From positions 1 through 8,404 of the forward strand of contig DAOVRI010000070.1 in the NCBI GenBank assembly GCA_030628245.1: 8,404 bases of DNA, written 5' to 3'. The notes under the pieces were generated by a model. The model was not told the DNA's origin. It did no database searches and saw only the letters and a program-made list of their open reading frames with translations. This stretch comes from Dehalococcoidales bacterium (lineage in GTDB: Bacteria; Chloroflexota; Dehalococcoidia; Dehalococcoidales; RBG-16-60-22). Each line of letters begins with the position of its first letter. Within the stretch, counting starts at the first letter, position 1. This document shows, one piece after another, positions 6,381 to 8,404 of this stretch. Made by a program: the position numbers and the translations under genes.

Positions 6381-7202
6381 TTGAAACCTGTTAATTATAA
6401 GCTCCTGGTGGTGGATATCGACGGCACTCTGATAAACAGGGAAGGGAACGTCTCGTCGGATAACTGCGAAGCCCTGGCTCTGGTGAAGGATTCCGGTATG
6501 CATGTTTCCCTCTGTACCGGGCGCTCGGTACAGTCAAGTTTACAGTATATTGACCAACTATCGCTGGATAATCAGCATATTTTCTTCGATGGTGCTCTAG
6601 TGAGCCGCGCAGACCTCGCCGAGCCGGTCTACATGCAAACTATCAACAGTGAGATGGTGAAGCAAATGGTTGAATACGCCCGTACGCGTGACATCGACCT
6701 TGATTTTGCCTCGCTGACCCGGTATTTTTCCGAGCATGAAACATGGTCGACTGACATTAAACGTAACTATTTTAACATTGAAACCATTGTAGGTGATTTG
6801 ACGGGGCTCTGGGAGCGTGAGAAGATAATCAGGGTCGACTTTGTGATTGCCAACCCGCAGCAGGAAGCCAAGGCAGCGTTATTCGTGGACCATTTTATCG
6901 GGAAACTCCAGTTCACGCAGGCGCATAGTCCGCGTTTCCCCGATACTAATTTTATCAACGTGACCGCTCCGGGCATGTCCAAGGGTAAAGCCCTGGAGGC
7001 ACTGGCCTCTTACCTGGGGATAACGCTGGAGGAGGTGGTGGCGGTGGGCGACTGGATAAACGATATACCGCTGCTGACAGCGGCCGGACTGGGCATCGCC
7101 ATGGGCAACGCCCACGAGGAGCTAAAGAAAGTGGCCGACCACGTTACTCTAGACGTGGAAGAGCACGGCCTGGCGGCGGCGATTAAAGAGTTTCTGGTTT
7201 AA
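6381..7202 (+). CDS. Cof-type HAD-superfamily phosphatase (HAD-IIB)
   Basis: A 273-residue cytoplasmic hydrolase of the Cof/YbjI/YidA type; relatives dephosphorylate sugar phosphates, flavin mononucleotide or similar small molecules. All four HAD motifs are intact: VDIDGTL with D12 and D14, SLCTGRS with T46, K201 in SKGKALEAL, and VGDWINDIPLL with D224, N227 and D228. The C2-type cap domain lies between about residues 80 and 190. IAMGNAHEELKKVADHVT near the C-terminus is the usual family ending. I chose TTG 6381 by ribosome-site spacing; GTG 6375, which overlaps the DUF72 stop as GTGA, would add two residues. It forms a two-gene unit with DUF72 and converges on the AT-rich protease gene. The substrate cannot be read from sequence. 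Confidence 0.93.
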   Translation: MKPVNYKLLVVDIDGTLINREGNVSSDNCEALALVKDSGMHVSLCTGRSVQSSLQYIDQLSLDNQHIFFDGALVSRADLAEPVYMQTINSEMVKQMVEYARTRDIDLDFASLTRYFSEHETWSTDIKRNYFNIETIVGDLTGLWEREKIIRVDFVIANPQQEAKAALFVDHFIGKLQFTQAHSPRFPDTNFINVTAPGMSKGKALEALASYLGITLEEVVAVGDWINDIPLLTAAGLGIAMGNAHEELKKVADHVTLDVEEHGLAAAIKEFLV

Positions 7203-7208
7203 AGAAAT

Positions 7209-7233
7209 TTGCACTATAGTTATAGTAGTGCAA
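7209..7233 (-). terminator. Weak hairpin between convergent genes, possible terminator of the protease gene
   Basis: TTGCACTA (7209-7216) pairs with TAGTGCAA (7226-7233) over 8 base pairs around a 9-base loop. On the minus strand it is followed by ATTTCTTT, a moderate T tail. The plus-strand side (ATTAAAG) is poor. The stem is AT-rich, so any termination would be leaky. Confidence 0.4.
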
Positions 7234-7253
7234 TTAAAGACTACTAAAAATTA

Positions 7254-8135
7254 TTAATAATCAGATAGCTGAAATTTAATCCCGTTATCTGTTAAGAAAG
7301 CAACAATGATTTCTGGATGAATACCTAACCCAACATTCAAGAATTGATTTTCCTCAACTTCTTTACCATCTTTCTTCACTTTTGGATTAAAACCTAGAGG
7401 ATAAGAGGTAGTTCTACTTTGAATAGCCCAAACCGTACCGTTGATATCAAAAATAGGTCCGCCACTTTGCCCTTTAAGTCCTGGAGACGACGTTTCTAAA
7501 TATTTAATATCATACTTTCCATCTTTCGATTTTCCAAAAACTACATTTCTTGTGTAAATCCCATCTATTGGAAATCTAGGGAGAGGTACTGCACCTGGAG
7601 CCATTACAAAGGTGTTCGTATTTTCATCAAAAGTTGCGTTTAATTTATGAAAAGGATAACCAAGCTTGCAAAGACTTGTTCCTGGTTGTAAAGATTTATT
7701 AGGATCTTTTATTATTGGATATTGTTTAACCCATGATTGTTCATATGGTTCTAACCTACCTATAAGAATATCTCCTTCTGGAAGCGCTTTAATATCTTTA
7801 ATTGCTACACTATCCCAACTACACCAAATTGAAGTATTAATTATCCAACGTAAGTTTGGTTTAATCTGCTTAAGTTGCTTTTTCCTTTGTTTGGCAGTTA
7901 AAGTACGGTCTTGTTCGGCCTTTTTTATTTGTTCTTCATATTGCTTCATTTCAGCAGCATGTTTTTGAAATGCCAATATAGGCCCCCATATATGAGCTGC
8001 TGTTATTATCCAGCCTTCATCATTTAATACTACGAATGCAGCAGCACCACATTCGATACTTTTATCGTAGAATCTCATAGAAACGATAATAGGTCTAGTA
8101 AAATGGTTGGCTAGTTCACAAGCTTTAGCAAACAT
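7254..8135 (-). CDS. Trypsin-like serine peptidase (PF13365 type), apparently cytoplasmic
   Basis: A 293-residue chymotrypsin-fold protease. The catalytic triad can be read: H48 in GWIITAAHIW, probably D122 in EGDILIGRLEP, and S224 in LKGQSGGPIFD with the oxyanion glycine before it. Between His and Asp (about residues 53-93) is a long Lys/Glu/Gln-rich helical insertion, probably a coiled coil or hairpin. There is no N-terminal signal peptide, membrane anchor or PDZ domain, unlike HtrA/DegP, so action inside the cell is inferred. Base composition is far lower in GC than the flanks: 15 of 60 bases at 7501-7560, against 40 of 60 at 7081-7140. This suggests lateral acquisition. ATG at 8135 has GGGGGA (8150-8145) 9 bases upstream. 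It starts 29 bases after the GTPase gene ends, on the same strand, so cotranscription is possible. Target unknown. Confidence 0.85.
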   Translation of the reverse strand: MFAKACELANHFTRPIIVSMRFYDKSIECGAAAFVVLNDEGWIITAAHIWGPILAFQKHAAEMKQYEEQIKKAEQDRTLTAKQRKKQLKQIKPNLRWIINTSIWCSWDSVAIKDIKALPEGDILIGRLEPYEQSWVKQYPIIKDPNKSLQPGTSLCKLGYPFHKLNATFDENTNTFVMAPGAVPLPRFPIDGIYTRNVVFGKSKDGKYDIKYLETSSPGLKGQSGGPIFDINGTVWAIQSRTTSYPLGFNPKVKKDGKEVEENQFLNVGLGIHPEIIVAFLTDNGIKFQLSDY

Positions 8136-8164
8136 AATGTCACTTCCCCCTTTGCCAACAGTCC

Positions 8165-8404
8165 CTAAACGTGCAGCTCTATGATATCCCCATCCTGCAG
8201 GACGTGGTCGCGTTTGACCATGACGCCGTCGAACTTGCCGGAGCCCCAGATGCGGGCGTATTTCAGATTTTTGGCGAAGTCCTTATGCACGGATGTGGCG
8301 GCATCCTCCAGCGTGCTACCCCTCTCCAGGGTGATGGGGTCGGTCATGTCCGGCTTGCCGCCGGGGGTCTTGGTGTAGACCCGGATAATATCGAGCATCT
8401 GGAA
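8165..8404 (-). CDS. C-terminal TGS domain of a DRG/Obg-like GTPase, 5' end beyond the window
   Basis: The visible 79 residues form a TGS domain, the small ubiquitin-like fold found at the end of DRG/Obg-type GTPases and in threonyl-tRNA synthetase and RelA. The run LDIIRVYTKTPGGKPDM, then DPITLERGSTLEDAATSVHKDF, then KYARIWGSGKFDG and the ending DHVLQDGDIIELHV follow the DRG C-terminus closely. The frame is open to the window edge (codons for Phe and Gln precede the ATG at 8398), so that ATG is probably internal and the GTPase domain lies off the right side. Such GTPases act on ribosomes or translation in the cytoplasm. A standalone 77-residue TGS protein is possible but less likely: no ribosome binding site is seen before 8398, though only six bases are visible there. 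Confidence 0.85.
   Translation of the reverse strand, partial: FQMLDIIRVYTKTPGGKPDMTDPITLERGSTLEDAATSVHKDFAKNLKYARIWGSGKFDGVMVKRDHVLQDGDIIELHV

Noticed and set aside
7666..7968. 100-codon plus-strand frame with Cys- and Ser-rich hydrophobic stretches opposite the protease
   Set aside because: It is antisense to the catalytic region of the protease. The hydrophobicity follows from the complement of the Lys/Glu-rich insertion.
8165..8398. Standalone TGS or ThiS-like small protein starting at ATG 8398
   Set aside because: The codons before the ATG stay open to the window edge, and the sequence matches the C-terminus of DRG-like GTPases. ThiS would end in Gly-Gly, and this ends in ELHV.

Overview
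The window looks like an ordinary chromosomal stretch of an anaerobic bacterium of fairly high GC content. My tentative placement is Chloroflexota, class Dehalococcoidia. This rests on the gene types (a cytoplasmic tungsten/molybdenum bis-MGD enzyme of the transhydroxylase type, a DRG-like GTPase with a TGS tail, a DUF72 protein) and on several apparent TTG start codons. It is an inference, not something the sequence proves.

Layout. Positions 1-674 (+) hold the 3' three quarters of panC (pantothenate synthetase), running in from the left. An AT-rich patch (about 780-1275) follows, with one small unrecognised gene on the minus strand (841-1113). A well-formed promoter then drives two adjacent tRNA genes, tRNA-Phe(GAA) and tRNA-Gly(GCC), which end in a strong hairpin terminator. 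Facing them is an 837-residue molybdopterin/tungstopterin oxidoreductase (1483-3996, -). It closely resembles the large subunit of pyrogallol-phloroglucinol transhydroxylase, but no iron-sulfur small subunit lies beside it. Its promoter overlaps, back to back, that of exodeoxyribonuclease III (xth, 4085-4861, +).

An MtnX-like HAD phosphatase (4870-5508, -) converges on xth with only 8 bases between the stop codons. It diverges from a DUF72 gene (5647-6378, +) across a short region that carries a candidate promoter and an 18-base near-palindrome. The DUF72 gene is translationally coupled to a second HAD phosphatase of the Cof type (6381-7202, +).

A second abrupt AT-rich block (7203 to about 8160) encodes a trypsin-like serine protease with no signal peptide (7254-8135, -). 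It sits directly downstream of the C-terminal TGS domain of a GTPase that runs off the right edge (8165-8404, -).

The genes do not form one pathway. They are housekeeping functions (vitamin B5 synthesis, tRNAs, DNA repair, phosphatases, a GTPase) with a specialised anaerobic redox enzyme and two AT-rich segments that look acquired. The two items most worth a second look are the orphan transhydroxylase-like enzyme and the cytoplasmic protease with a charged helical insertion between its catalytic His and Asp.
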